From assembly GCA_921293015.1 (NCBI GenBank), contig OV121082.1, positions 44,350,971 through 44,414,970 on the forward strand: DNA of 64,000 nt, written 5' to 3'. This DNA is from Phorcus lineatus (lineage: Eukaryota > Mollusca > Gastropoda > Trochida > Trochidae). The notes beneath the pieces were generated by a model that was not told the DNA's origin, did not search any database, and worked only from the letters and a program-made list of their open reading frames with translations. Of the stretch, positions 35,444-48,022 are shown piece by piece. The stretch's first letter is position 1. Each line of letters begins with the position of its first letter. Position numbers and translations under genes: made by a program.

Positions 35444-37570
35444 GTAAGTGAAACCATTTTGTTTCAAGCAGTTGAAAACTCACAGTGTTAATGAGTGATG
35501 AGTTCAAACAGCTTGCTTTGATCTGAATTTGTAGCCTCATTTCAAAATTTTACGAAAAACAGGCTTGTTCAATTTTGTAAAATTAATTACAAGAAATCAA
35601 GTTGAAATGCACACATCAAAGGAAATGGTGACCTTGTTAAATTAACCCTTTGTTTGTTAAATGAGGTCGTTACATTAAGATGTGACAGTCAACCTTAAGT
35701 CACATGCCTGCTGAGTTTTTCTATAGTATCGCGTAATGGAATCAAGAGGCAAGTTGGGAGGTATTGTTTGACGAGGTCATTAAAGGCCATGTGCCTGTAC
35801 CCTGGGGAGGGTTTGAGGGTCGAAGGGGGGTTTTGAGGGTCTGGTAGGTAACCCACAAGGTTCCCATGCAACCCCAGGGCAGATGTGACACTGGCCCAGT
35901 CTTCGTATTTATCTCATTAGGTCGCCTGTCACTACCAGAAGCCAATTGAAATGAGAATCACAACTTTTTTCACGTCTGCTTTCCTTCAGAAACAGCACAT
36001 GACCCTAGACCTTCTTGCATCTTGTAGAAAAATGGCCGCCAAATGTCTCCAAAGGCAGTTTGTCCTAAACAATCGTGGCTCTGGTCAGGCCTTAATGATT
36101 CTTAGCGCTCGTTTAATTTTTGAGGCTTGAAAATTGATCTGGTTTTGACGGTTCAGTGTCTCGGTTCCAACTTAACAGGGTGAGACATCTTTGAGTTGGC
36201 GGATGAGAACATGTTGGTTTTTACTAGCGATAGCTCTCTAATACTTGTCTGTGTAAACACTGTTTGTTAGTATTGCCGACAAGAGTAGGAAGTCGGTGAC
36301 ATTGCCGATTGATTTACACAAATGAACGATTGATTTAGATGAGTCGCGAGACAAGAGAGGGAACACAGATTACTTGATTAAGATGGAAATAATTTGATAA
36401 TTTGCACTTTCATGGCCAGTTTAGTGGGCTTCTTGAGCAGTGTTCCTTAAAAAATGCTGACGGAATTAGGGACCCCAGCGCGCTAACAAAGGATTCAAAG
36501 ACATAAGGGTTACATGCCTGATGAAATGGGGAAAGTGTTAAAACAAAAAGCTATTTGTCATTGTTAAGGGATCACATAATGATCTTATCCTTATTAAACA
36601 CCAAATTTATTACTGGGCTTACAACAGATACCTTTTTGCTCATAAAAGTTGTAAAAATGACATTACAGATTTCTCTGGACGATTATTTGTAATTAAACTT
36701 TATAAGTGAACAAGAAAATGTAAATCTAAATTTGTGAGAAAAAGTTTCGACATAATTGGAACAATCTTCTTATCTCTTAACATTACAGCACTGCTACTAG
36801 TGCATTCCAAACAAACCACATGAGAATTGGTTATTCAAATTTTAAAAAGCCAGGCTCAAGTTATAATACACAAGATCGTTTGAAGTTAGCCAAGAACAAA
36901 AGCCTTCAGTGACAAGAGTAGGAAAAATCTGACCAAGATCAATTCATCACGGAACTAAGGGGCCTGCTTATCCTCATTAAAAGCCCATTTAGAAGTAATA
37001 CAATGATAGAAGCTAGATTCCAGTTGTATCACTGGGGAAGGGAGGTGCTTGGCAGATTGAAAGGGATCTTATGACTGATCGGGTGTCACTTTGCCCCGCC
37101 CTTCTGGGCTTGCTAAGATAACCCTGACAGGCAAACATAGTAGTTAAGCACTGCACCTCTTAAAAAATCCTTCTGACTCAAACATGAGGTTAACTTGAAT
37201 GAAATTTGCACGAAACTCACAAAAATTAACCCTGTTTGAAAGAGCAACAGAGTCATCTGGATTGAAAATGGTATTGGCTGTTTGAAATTGCTAATAGATT
37301 AGATTCCCCAAAATTGCCATGAGCGCTTCATCAAACTTGACACCTTGGACTAGCTGGACATTTAAAGAAATGAAACTCGCTTTTTCCTTTCTTTTTTAAT
37401 AAGAAATTCATTTGGTGCCGTAATAAAGATCGGTTTATAAGCTGACAACTTCTTGATCCTATTACAGTAAGCGTGATGTAATACCCTGTTTTCAATGAAA
37501 AGTAGAAAATGGAAAATGGAATGTTTGAAACCTGGTTTTGGGATATAATTACAAATTCATTTATTTTCAG
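35444..37570 (+). other. unc5: UNC5 intron in the cytoplasmic linker (2.1 kb)
   Basis: Phase-1 intron. The block 35,740-36,500 is noticeably less AT-rich and non-repetitive, but no frame fits the gene. The minus frame 35,742-35,945 is unrecognised. Confidence 0.7.
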
Positions 37571-37978
37571 ATATGCTGTCTGTGCCTCCTGACCTGACCC
37601 AGACGGTTGTAACTGTTGCTCATGCTAACTCTGGCGATCTGCCAAACAACAACCACGTCAACACGCCTGAAAAACCACCCGCGTATAGCGTACCCGACAA
37701 CATTCACCGCCACTCTGGAACTCTGGGTAAAAACAGCAAAACTCTTCTAGTTGAACCAACCATCAACCATAATGTGAACAACTCAATGGAAAAACTCACT
37801 ATAAAAGACAAAAACAGTTTATCGGTACCGTCACTGCGGCCCATGTCTCAGTGTGAGTCGTTACAAGACAGTCGTCAGTCGATGATGTCGATGCAGCTTC
37901 CAAGTACGATAGACGCGGAGGCCGTGACTTGGAGTACCTTCAACAGTAATGGTGGACGCCTCCTGCTACCTGAATCAG
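37571..37978 (+). CDS. unc5: UNC5 exon: cytoplasmic linker and first strand of ZU5
   Basis: A 408-bp exon between ttattttcag and gtgaga, phase 1-1. The first ~110 residues are a low-complexity linker rich in Ser, Thr, Asn and Pro (PEKPPAYSVPDN, QDSRQSMMSMQL), poorly conserved as in other UNC5 proteins. The end, WSTFNSNGGRLLLPESG, matches the vertebrate ZU5 entry YGTFNFLGGRLMIPNTG. I see no convincing caspase DxxD site of the type reported in vertebrate UNC5. The ATG at 37,573 is internal. Confidence 0.95.
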
Positions 37979-40900
37979 GTGAGATGATTAACACTAATTA
38001 AATGAATGCTAATCTAAAAAATAACTACCAGTATGTTTAATTTCAATGTCAGGGATGGTTGTTTCCCACTGATCAGCTGATTATAGCAGTTTTGAGTTGG
38101 TCCTCAGTGTAGTTTTATTCATAAATTACCAACCCTGAACCTTAATTCTGTGTATTTCAGTTTTTTTTTCAAAAACTCCATTAATGTTAATCCTGTAATG
38201 TTATCAATATGAAAAGGTTTTGTATATTGAGAAAAAAAAAAATTATTTGTCATTATATTAATCCTTTTTTAATTTCTATAATGCATTATTTCTTTTTTTT
38301 AATTTCTGAAATAAATATGGCATTATTAAAGAAAAGGATTGACTTTTTGATGGACAGTTCTATAGATACTTTACAAGACTTCTTATCAAAGGTCCACGGT
38401 TAACCATTGAACTAAAGATTTATTTCGGTTCAGTTGCTTGGAAAACATTCCTGTGTTTTTGTTATGTTGGCATTTCAAATACTTATCATTTTCACATGTG
38501 AATCCGGCATAACCTTTCCCTGTAGAATGAGACTTTACCTTACATTCAGAGAAAGGAAGGCGAGGTTAAGAATTGCTGGCAAGCGGAATGGCACCGTTAT
38601 AATTACGCAGTGTTGGAAGAATGTTGGCCATTTCCTTACACCTATCACTATTGAAAACGTGCAGGGAAGAGTGCAGGGTTTACCAGTTACCAACTTCTGG
38701 AAGACATTAGCAAGTCAAACTTTAAAACAATTTATGCTTTCAGAATGCTACCTTTTTTATAATAATAAATGAGATTAAGAATCAAATTGTGTAAAAGAGA
38801 TTGGAAATCTGCTTTGACACAGTATATTTTTATCTTTCTATTTCATTTATGTAATTACATGATACAGATATCATATTCTGTGAATCAACAAAATGAAGGA
38901 AATATGGTAAAATGAAGAAGGGCACTTTTATAGTAGTAAGTGAGATATTTCATATATAAAAAATAACTCCAGCCATTGAACTCTTCCCATGTAGCTTGAA
39001 AAAGATATTGAAGAAATAATTTTGATCTGTTTGTAAAAGGAGCAGTATTAAGGGATGTTTGGTTGACTGAGATAATAATTCTATTCTTAAAGAGATAAAG
39101 TTGGAGGCCTTGATAAGCTGAAATTGCTTTCAGAGTCGACTCTAGCCCTGACTTCCATTGTTGTGTACCAAGAAGGTCACAGAGCCATTTTGAAATGTAA
39201 TCAAAACACGCCCAAACTAAGTATTGAAATGAATTACAAAATGAATTCTGCCTGACGCCAGCAACTATCTCCCATGTTTGTCAGTTTATGGTTTGGCGAC
39301 GTTAGTATTGACTAAACCTTTTAAATTTTCATATATACACAATGACAAATCCATTTCAAATTTTTAATCCCATTTTATTGTTGTTATTCAAAGATACCAT
39401 CATGGGGACAGATATAAATGGTTCTAATCCATCAACTATATTGCTAGAAAAAAATTCAATATTGAAGGAGAGAAAAGGAAATTTGAAATGACATTTAACA
39501 AAGATTTATTATCTTTTGAAAAAGCTGGATAAGACTTTGCATGAAGTGGTTGGGTTCAATGATTCGTCTTCTCTAGGTTAACATTCCTGGTTTGAGCCAT
39601 ATCTGACAAACTTGGAGGAAGTAGAGTGATGTACATCCCCATTAAAGGAAAAACATTTAGTCCTGGTTTAAAGAAACAAAATTTTAAAATCTGTCTATCT
39701 GCCACATCGTTTGAACATATCCTTACTTTCTTCACATAGATAAATTCTTTTAAGACTCTGGATTTGCCAATTTAAAAAAAAATAAAATTTAATAGCTTGA
39801 ATCTTGAATAAAAATTTTAAGATAAACTTTAAATTTTAAAATTTGAATTTGAAATTGTAAAAATTTAAAAATAAAAAGATAAATTCTTATTAGAAATTTA
39901 CCACTATATCATTTCAAAATTATTCTTTTGAAAAAAAAATGATATCTCAAGTAATTATGTCTGACCAATTAACTATAGAATATTGTCAGCGTGAAATGGC
40001 TTGAAATGAAATGATGGCTTAGTTAAACTTTATACAGTTCATTTCACCAACAAAACGTAATGTATTCTTCATTACCTAAACATCCGTCAGAATTACGTTT
40101 AATGGAAGTTTTGTTGAAGGAAACTTGGTTTGACCATATGTGCTTTCTGGTTTTGTAAAACAACGGCCAAAATTAGAAGAGATACTCCACATGCTGAACA
40201 TCTTTATAGATAGAATTACAGTAATGGCGAGCCAGTGACTGCAAAATGATGTAAGCCTCGTCAGGAGTTTGCGCTTGGATCCACTGGGAACAATTGGGTT
40301 GGAAAGCAATTGTTTTAGAAGAAATAGGAAGCTTTTGATGTTGGGAGCGACCCTGGTGAAAGTAGCGTGAAGCTTAGTCACTGCCCTCCTGTCTGATTGT
40401 GAAAAAAAATATGAGTAATGGGGAGGCTGAACATGACGGCATTGTCGTTCATGGCTGTTGTAAACTGAACATTAGAATATTTCAAGAATGGTAAAATCTA
40501 AGTGTCGGTGAATATCATCATGGAGATAAAGATTACGGGGTTAATTACAAAGATTTAAGTCTGTAGTGACGCAGGACGAAGGAGAATGGTTGTAATTTGT
40601 GATTAGGCAATTACTAGTTTTGAATATTTAATGTTAGGGAATTGTTGCTTAGCAACTCTCATCATCGAATATGATGTAAGAATTGAAATCTTCAGGTTTT
40701 TGTTATGATAATTAAATTCTTTATCTTCATTTCCTAGAATAATTAACATTTTAAACAAAGTTTTCAGTCATGTTTTCGCCAAACATATCAATGGCAGATG
40801 CATGGGCTGTGGGTGGGTTAAGGGGTTCGTCATTACCCATCCCTACCTACCCCCTTATTTTGGGAACAAGTATATATATAATGAGAAACTTTACAAGTAA

Positions 40901-40995
40901 TTCAATTCGTTGAAATAAAATGAAAGTGATTTGATGAAATGATGACCCCTAAGCTATGTGATTACACAGGTAACTATAACTATACTTAATTACAG
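37979..40995 (+). other. unc5: UNC5 intron inside ZU5 (3.0 kb)
   Basis: Phase-1 intron, very AT-rich at 39,770-39,930. The open frames 38,434-38,772 and 40,076-40,381 have no recognisable domain. I see no repeat or RNA element. Confidence 0.75.
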
Positions 40996-41097
40996 GTGTG
41001 AGTCTGATGGTACCTGAGGGAGCCATAAAGAAGGGGACTGCTGAGGAGATCTACATGGCAATATGTCGTGATGACAAGGATAGACCTCGTCTACATG
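40996..41097 (+). CDS. unc5: UNC5 exon: ZU5 domain, part 1
   Basis: A 102-bp exon between ttaattacag and gtaata, phase 1-1. It encodes G-VSLMVPEGAIKKGTAEEIYMA, then ICRDDKDRPRLH. The vertebrate counterpart is GISLLIPPDAIPRGKIYEIYLT. This is the characteristic ZU5 beta strand with its VP(E/P)xAI motif. ZU5 packs with UPA and the death domain in the closed cytoplasmic form of UNC5. Confidence 0.96.
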
Positions 41098-41458
41098 GTA
41101 ATACTTATTAAAAATATATATTCCAGTCAAAATGTAGAAACTTGTAATTTTGTTTTTCATTTAAAAATAATGCATATTTTGGGCTTAGATGCTGATTTTG
41201 ATTGAATTTTGAAAAAAAACCTGGACGTAACGTTATGAAATAGATCACAGTAATAAATAATTCATGTAATCAATTATATACACAAAAACAAATTTCAATA
41301 AATTCTAAAATGCTTTGTATAGACAAATGGGTACAGTATCATAACACAAAACAACAGTTTCATACCTTCAGAAATCCTTCATATGAATTGAATATCTACA
41401 TGTAATTTTAAAAATGATTTGATAAGTTTTAAACTCATGACATAATGTACCATATCAG
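41098..41458 (+). other. unc5: UNC5 intron inside ZU5 (361 bp)
   Basis: Short AT-rich intron; I see nothing else in it. Confidence 0.85.
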
Positions 41459-41625
41459 ATCGTCAGACAATCCTGAGCCCAGTGATCCTGATTGGTCCAC
41501 CGAGTGTAGTGCTGAAGAAACCTGTCATCCTGTCCTTCCAACACTGTGCCAGTATGAGGCAGGGGGGCTGGATCCTCTCCGTGTACAACAGCGGCACACC
41601 TGCTGACGAGCCCCCTCAGTGGCAG
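41459..41625 (+). CDS. unc5: UNC5 exon: ZU5 domain, part 2
   Basis: The exon follows catatcag and ends before gtaaat; phase 1 in, phase 0 out. It encodes RQTILSPVILIGPPSVVL, then KPVILSFQHCASM and the end DEPPQWQ. Vertebrate UNC5 reads [29 protein letters not shown] here. The SPV/GPP and KPVIL motifs are diagnostic for ZU5 of the UNC5/ankyrin family. GC content is higher than in the flanking introns. Confidence 0.97.
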
Positions 41626-43918
41626 GTAAATAAAGCCAAAATTATTGTTTAAATTTGAAATTGTTTTAAATTGCTGCGACAATGAAAGAAAAAAAGTTAT
41701 TTTCTGAATTTGAAATGTCTTGAAATAGCAATGACAAAAATAGAAAATTTTATAAACAAAGTTAGAAAGATGCTTTTTTTTAAAAAATATATATAAACAA
41801 AATATTTAACAAAAGACAAATTTTGTATGAACATTAGTTAGATTAAAGTATTGCTATTAGAAAATAATTGAAAATCAAAAGTTTGAAAGAAAGACAATTT
41901 TCTTGACTGCAATGTCAGTTTAAATGTTGAAAATATTATAAGTTTATTTTTTGCCAATACAACTATAATTAATGTGGATAAAAGAAACCAATACAAAATC
42001 TAATAAAAGTCTTATATATTCAATTTAAATTCAGTATTATTGGCTTCTTTAATAATAATTAAATTTAGAAGCAACTAAGGTTTTCTTAAAAAACTAACCA
42101 CATATTGTGTTCTCAGAACCTTCAAGATGTTATCTCAAAATAAAAAAAACAATTTCTATATTTTTGCTGCCGTTCAGAACTATTTCAACAAACTTTAGTA
42201 TTTTGTATGAACTGTTTCTTTTTGAATAAAAATATAATTCCCAAAAATATAACAATTTAAGTATCAAATAAAAAGGATATTGCAAAAAACCTTACTCTAA
42301 TTGAAATTTTCAGATGTTTAGAATTCCCAAGCGAACAATTAGAGCAACAGATTTTTCTCAGTTGTTGAACTTTATAAATCATGTGTGTAGTAAAATCAGT
42401 GAATGGACCTCTTAAAGGGGCCTTTATTAATGGAATCGGGAGGAAAAGATGCCAAAAATGAAATATTTTAATTGATCCCAAAAATGAATTTGCTTGTACT
42501 GTCAAGTTCATTTCATCTTGGACTAAAAGTTGATTTTATTTATGAGCGTCTTGACAGTGAAATTTGTTTAACGGAATAATTTGTGTCATGCAGAGGGAAA
42601 GCCTAGATATTGGGAGTGATAATTTTGATTAGAACAATATTAGGGAGTTTTATTATAGTCGCGCTTCCTCATGAGTGCCGAAATATCAAGAGGTAAAATT
42701 GTCCCCTTTATGGGTCAGCAGCAGGTTTAAATGGTATTTTTCACAAGACGAAATCATTAATATAAAAATTGGTAATCATGTTACCAGCAATAAACCCAGC
42801 CTAGTGAAGGGATAACTGAGTCATAGAACTTTATTACCCACGCCCATTTGAATGACAAAACACCAGCGTTTGCTGTAATGCAACGATGCTGTTGCGTCAA
42901 TAAAAAGTGATCGGTTCGTGCACTTCAACAATTGAGCCGGGAGGAGAGATGCTTAGAAAAAGTGTTAGATGGGCAAGATAAAATATTGGAAGTGGGTTAG
43001 AGCTGCAAGTCTCCATCAAAATGCTCCTGTAAGTCAAAACGCTTTGTGTGACTTGGAAAGTGAGAGGCTTTTAATTCCTTCCCTAGCTACTTCATGATGC
43101 AGCTGAAATGCAATATATTTTTATCATCATGATTTGCGTTTAATTTCAGGGGTATATGAATCAAGAATATTTACTTGCAAATGTAAATATTTTAATACAA
43201 ATGTCAAGAGAATTGCTTTAAGATTAGCTTTTAGGAAGTAGTTTTTTAACAGATGCATGATGTACAAACCACAGATTTTTATTCACAAATGTAATCATCT
43301 ATAAACATGAAACTTCCTGAGTTTTATATTTGATATGATATAGATAATGTTCTGCAGATTTAGGAAAAAACAATATATTCCAAAAAGTAATTAGAATGAT
43401 AATATCTCTATTATTTTTAGTGTCACATTTGATTGATGTTTGTATAAAAAAAAGAACACATCCAAACAACCAGCAAGATAAAAATCTACAGCTTTGAAAA
43501 ATGTGATTGAATAGAAGTTTTTAATTATCAATAATGCACTAAACTAGGAGAAAGCGGTCAAGTAGTTTTTTCAGACTGAAGGCAGTCAAAGCAAAAAATG
43601 GTCCTTTGAAGGTCATAAACAACCCAGTAGATCTTTCATTGTGTTTTATGATCAACTGAAGTAGTAGGAAGGGAAATATAAGAGCAAAAAGAAAATCAAT
43701 CTGACAATGTAGATCTGTTTTTCAATTTTGTTGTTGAATATTTTAACCCAATGTTAAAATCAAAATGAGTCTTAAACTGAATGTATTAGTTTCTGTATAA
43801 CAAAATTTTAAAATTGAAATTTACAAGTTCAAATCTTCTTTTTGCAGTGTCAAGTAGCATGATGAAATCATATGAAACTTCCAGTAGAAATTATTAAATT
43901 TTTCTATTTATTTTTCAG
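41626..43918 (+). other. unc5: UNC5 intron, ZU5 (2.3 kb)
   Basis: Phase-0, AT-rich intron. No gene or repeat seen; the minus frame 42,257-42,511 is unrecognised. Confidence 0.8.
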
Positions 43919-44155
43919 CGGTTGGTCACACTAGGACATGAGACTATCAACACGCCTCTGTACATGCAGTTGGACGCCGATCAGTGCCACCTGGTGACAG
44001 ACGCTTTGCATCGCTATGCTCTGATTGGTGAATCCGTGGGTGGGGGACGTGCGGTCAAGATTCTCAGACTTGCTGCCTTTGCTCCAGCCGTGACACCTTC
44101 CCTTGATTACAGTATTAGGGTCTATGTGGTCGAAGACACACAAGATGCTTTAGAG
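43919..44155 (+). CDS. unc5: UNC5 exon: ZU5 end and UPA start
   Basis: A 237-bp phase 0-0 exon between tatttttcag and gtatat. It encodes RLVTLGHETINTPLY, DQCHLVTDALHRYALIGES and, after a short loop, LRLAAFAPAVTPSLDYSIRVY and DTQDALE. Vertebrate UNC5 has CYVFTEQLGRFALVGEAL...LLLFAPVACTSLEYNIRVYCLHDTHDALK. This covers the last ZU5 strands and the first part of the UPA domain. Confidence 0.97.
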
Positions 44156-44549
44156 GTATATACATACAGAATTGTTGATAAATATATTGATCATGAATAT
44201 TTTTCCTTTGACAACAATGAGTGAAACATTTGTTGAATAAACCTTTTAGGTCAATTATTTTTGAAAATAGGTTACTTATAAAATTTTGATTCATTTCTTA
44301 ATCTTAACATGAGCACATGATTTGAATTTAAGATAAAATGTCATTTTATTTCATAAACACATATCTTTGAATAAATATTTAAGCAGGAGTGACAATAAAT
44401 ATTTAAAGTATTAGAGAACTTGAAGGGACATCCAGATTCTGAACATTGGAATGTGAAGGATTGAGGTGTTATCATTATTATTTCTGTTACATATTCACAA
44501 ATATATGTATGTATTTAAATTCTTCAATGCAATATCCTTATATTTTTAG
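44156..44549 (+). other. unc5: UNC5 intron in UPA (394 bp)
   Basis: AT-rich phase-0 intron; I see nothing else in it. Confidence 0.85.
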
Positions 44550-44696
44550 GGAGTTCTGCAAGTTGAAAGAAGACTGGGAGGTCGACTTTTAGACAAACCA
44601 AAACAGATTCCATTCCAAGATGGCGGCAACAACCTCTGTCTCACTATAGAAGAGCTGTCCCCGGGCTGGAGAAGTAAACTAGCAGCAAACTATCAG
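44550..44696 (+). CDS. unc5: UNC5 exon: UPA domain, middle
   Basis: A 147-bp phase 0-0 exon between atatttttag and gtaact. It encodes GVLQVERRLGGRLLDKPKQI, then FQDGGNNLCLTIEEL and WRSKLAANYQ. The vertebrate counterpart is [37 protein letters not shown]...WKSKLLVSYQ. The LGG(R/Q)L motif is typical of the UPA segment that contacts ZU5 and the death domain. Confidence 0.97.
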
Positions 44697-47600
44697 GTAA
44701 CTTACAAATTACTTATATCAATATTTCTTCCTCTCTCGATGAGATAAACATGATATCTGTTTAGGAAAGATAGGACTGTAAGACAGAATTTTCCGAGATG
44801 TTCGTGAGCGCTCACAAATACTCAATGATAAAATAAGGATACACACTGCGAACGATGTGACATGCACAAGACAGTGTGTCATATGATAATTATTTTACAA
44901 AACAAGTGTGAAAGATTTTATTACCATCATATGCCAAAGAGATGAAATAGAACTATCATATGACTGCTGCAATTCTAAAAAACAATTCTTTATGAATACA
45001 TTTTTCTTTACTTTTGCCTCATAATAGACAAATTAATACTTTTGGACTGGACAATTTTACGTATTATTATTTACAATGCATTCATTTACCGAAAACTGTT
45101 CTCAAATTATTGAAGTTGTTTCTATATGAAAACAGATTTTAAAAACCCTGAATTTTTGTAACGTGACAGATAACAACACTGAGCCAAAGGCAATATTAAG
45201 CAGGTCTCTCTTACAGTAGTGTATCATCTAATCTGTATCATATTTTAAGCTAGAAATTTGTAGATGGACTTCAGATATGATATAAACCAAACACTCCTAT
45301 GGAAGAAGGAAAATCATTTCCTCTCATTCAACAAAATGACTGACACTATCAGGTAACGATTAAAAAAATAGTTAAAAATTGCTACAGTAACCCTCCACTG
45401 CAAAGAAAAAACACGTTTAGTGTATATAAACTTCCGGAGTGAGATGATCTTTCAGAGCTGTTTAATAGATACTGGAAAAAGAAGTGTACTTTTGTAGATA
45501 AATTGTTGATTTGTGTGTGTCAAAACATATGTTGCCTCCCTGGAGAGGGTAAATAAACTGTCCCTCCATGCTTGAAGTGATGTGCCCACAGATAGCAGCC
45601 ATTTTGAAAAGCAAAGTATGAGAAATATGGCAGCACTGTTTGGTCCTGAGAGAAAATACTGTTTCCCTACAACTTTGTTTGTTTCTATAGCCAATTGGCC
45701 TGGCCATATCCTGCACATTTAATGGGTCATAATAGTACATCTTCAGTGTTTGTTTGTTGCCTGATCAGTCTGAGATATCACTCTATGCCCCTCGCTTTAT
45801 GTCAGACAATAAATACAGATTTTTATCTTAAAAGACAATTATATTTTGGACTTGTTGAGCATATGGTACATAGATCGTGTAAATATTGTGTTATGATAGC
45901 ATCTAGATTAGGAACTTGAATAGGAAAGTGCATGAGACATTTTTCATTATCGGTCTGATATCTCACCAGAAGCGGATGTGAATTGTCGGTTTGGCTGAGA
46001 GTTATGTTATAAACTTGTAATGAAGATGACAATCTGTGGCATATATGGAATATAATTTCATTTTAAAAAGAAATTTGTTAACAAATTCAAATCCATTTGT
46101 TCACATAAACTAGATTGTTCTTTAAAAGGGCATTGTAGTATACAACATCTGTTAAATTTTGTTGACTTGTTATGAAAGCATTTCCTTGAAACTGAATAAA
46201 TCAGATAATGTTCTGAGATAAAAATTTTCTCACGCTTGAAAACTAAATATGATTGTTTACATGGTCATTTCTGTAGAATGTGGAAAAGATTTAATTGAAA
46301 TGGAATACTATTAACATTATTAATGATTTTCTGAATTTTGTTTCGAAACTTGTCCTTTAGGTTAAAAGATATGTTTTAGTTATTCATACCTATAAGTGAA
46401 TTATGGTAGGTTATGGAAGGGCTGTAAAACAGATGTAACATTGTCGACCTTTTCTCTTCAAAAACATAAATTATTGGCCACCCAATTCAATCCCCAGAAG
46501 GGTTGTAAGCTAAGGTTAGAACACTGGTATCCCATGAATAAACACAACAATATGAGCCATTTCATCTGTAGGGACCAGTCAATGTGATCTTTATTTCAAA
46601 CCACATTTTGCCATTTTTACGTAAATAAACTTCCAACTTCTTATCAATTGAGTCCCACCATAGAAAGAAAATTTGTACCCTTCCTGCGACATTTTGAACT
46701 ATAAGATCAAAAGTGCTCATCACCTTATAGCAATTTCCTGTAAACATGGAAGAAAAAAGGATCACAAATTGATACGTTATTTGTGACATTAACCAAAAAA
46801 GTTCTCAGAGATCGGAAGACAACCATTTCCTGAAAGGTTCCCATGCCTATCGGAAACGATCCTGGGAATGTAGGCACTATCATACCTATTGGTGAACATG
46901 TGTTTTTTTTATCCGGGGTTGTGAGTTGTTGATTGGAATGAAACCGATACAAGACTTTTATCGTATTTTCACAGATGTCTTGATCAGACACAACCTGCTC
47001 CAGAATTCACATCTTAAGGACGATGGTTAGATAGGGTTTACGTAGTAGTTATGGGTTAACAGTTGTTTACTGACTTCAAACCTTTTGTGATAAGCCCGGC
47101 CTTCTCATAGAGCCTTAAGCGCTCTTATACCGTTTTTAATAGTGTTTGCATTGCAAGATGAAATGGCTGATTTTAAGTTCACAAGTTTAAGAAAACAGCG
47201 GGGAGTTTGATAAAGTTTATAGCTCAAGGGGGTGTGAAGAAAAAATAGACGGAAACTGCTGTGCAAGATGATTAACATTTCAACATGTCTGTATGTGTTA
47301 TCTGGATTTTAAACAATATTTTCACCATCCATGTCTAATTTGCTAGAAGCCAGCATGAATGCATTTGTTTTAAGAAATATAATCCATTTAAAGATGAAAT
47401 CATAAGAAAAATGCTATCCTATGTTCCCATTCCATGTCAGTTGTCAAAAATACTCCACAGTTGTCCTTTGTTGTAACTTTAGCTGTCATTAATGTTTAGA
47501 CCCGCCACCATATAATCAGAAAAATCTCCTTTCATTTTGAAAATAACACTTTTGATATAAACCCCTGTCAATCACATTTGTCTTAAGTGTCAATCCTGTA

Positions 47601-47851
47601 TGAGGAAAACCTCAGATTCGGTTTAAATTCATAGATTTTTATACCTTTTATGTTCAAACTGGCAAATGCAGTTTTCAATTGCTAGTCATATTTCTTCAAA
47701 ATGTAAGACATATTAAAATTAAGCTTTTCAATGATTTTTAGGATTTTTTTTTTAAAAAAGGATAAAAATTGGTGTTTAAAGAACAGTTTGTTATAGCAAT
47801 TTTTTTTATTTAAAATTTTTCAATTGTCTAAATGTTCTGTCCTTTTTGCAG
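44697..47851 (+). other. unc5: UNC5 intron in UPA (3.2 kb)
   Basis: Phase-0 intron. The several open frames between 45,450 and 46,990 on both strands have no recognisable domain. I see no repeat or RNA gene. Confidence 0.75.
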
Positions 47852-48022
47852 GAGATTCCGTTCCGGCACATTTGGAGCGGGAACCAGAACAACCTGCACT
47901 GCTCGTTCAGCCTGGAGCTGATAGACCGGTCCCAGTACAAGGTGAGCTGCAAGATACAGGTGTACCAGAAGGCCATCCTCAGCAACAGGCAGGTGCTACA
48001 GATCGTCTCCAATCTTAAAGAG
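47852..48022 (+). CDS. unc5: UNC5 exon: UPA domain, end
   Basis: A 171-bp phase 0-0 exon between cctttttgcag and gtgagg, with clearly higher GC than the intron. It encodes EIPFRHIWSGNQNNLHCSF, SLELIDRSQYKVSCKIQVYQ and IVSNLKE. The vertebrate form is EIPFYHIWNGTQRYLHCTFTLERV...ACKLWVWQ...FNIT. The EIPFxHIW and LHC(S/T)F motifs are among the most conserved in UNC5. Confidence 0.97.

Noticed and set aside
38434-38772. 112-codon plus-strand open frame in a UNC5 intron
   Set aside because: No recognisable domain, signal or splice context. Chance frames of this length are expected in 64 kb.
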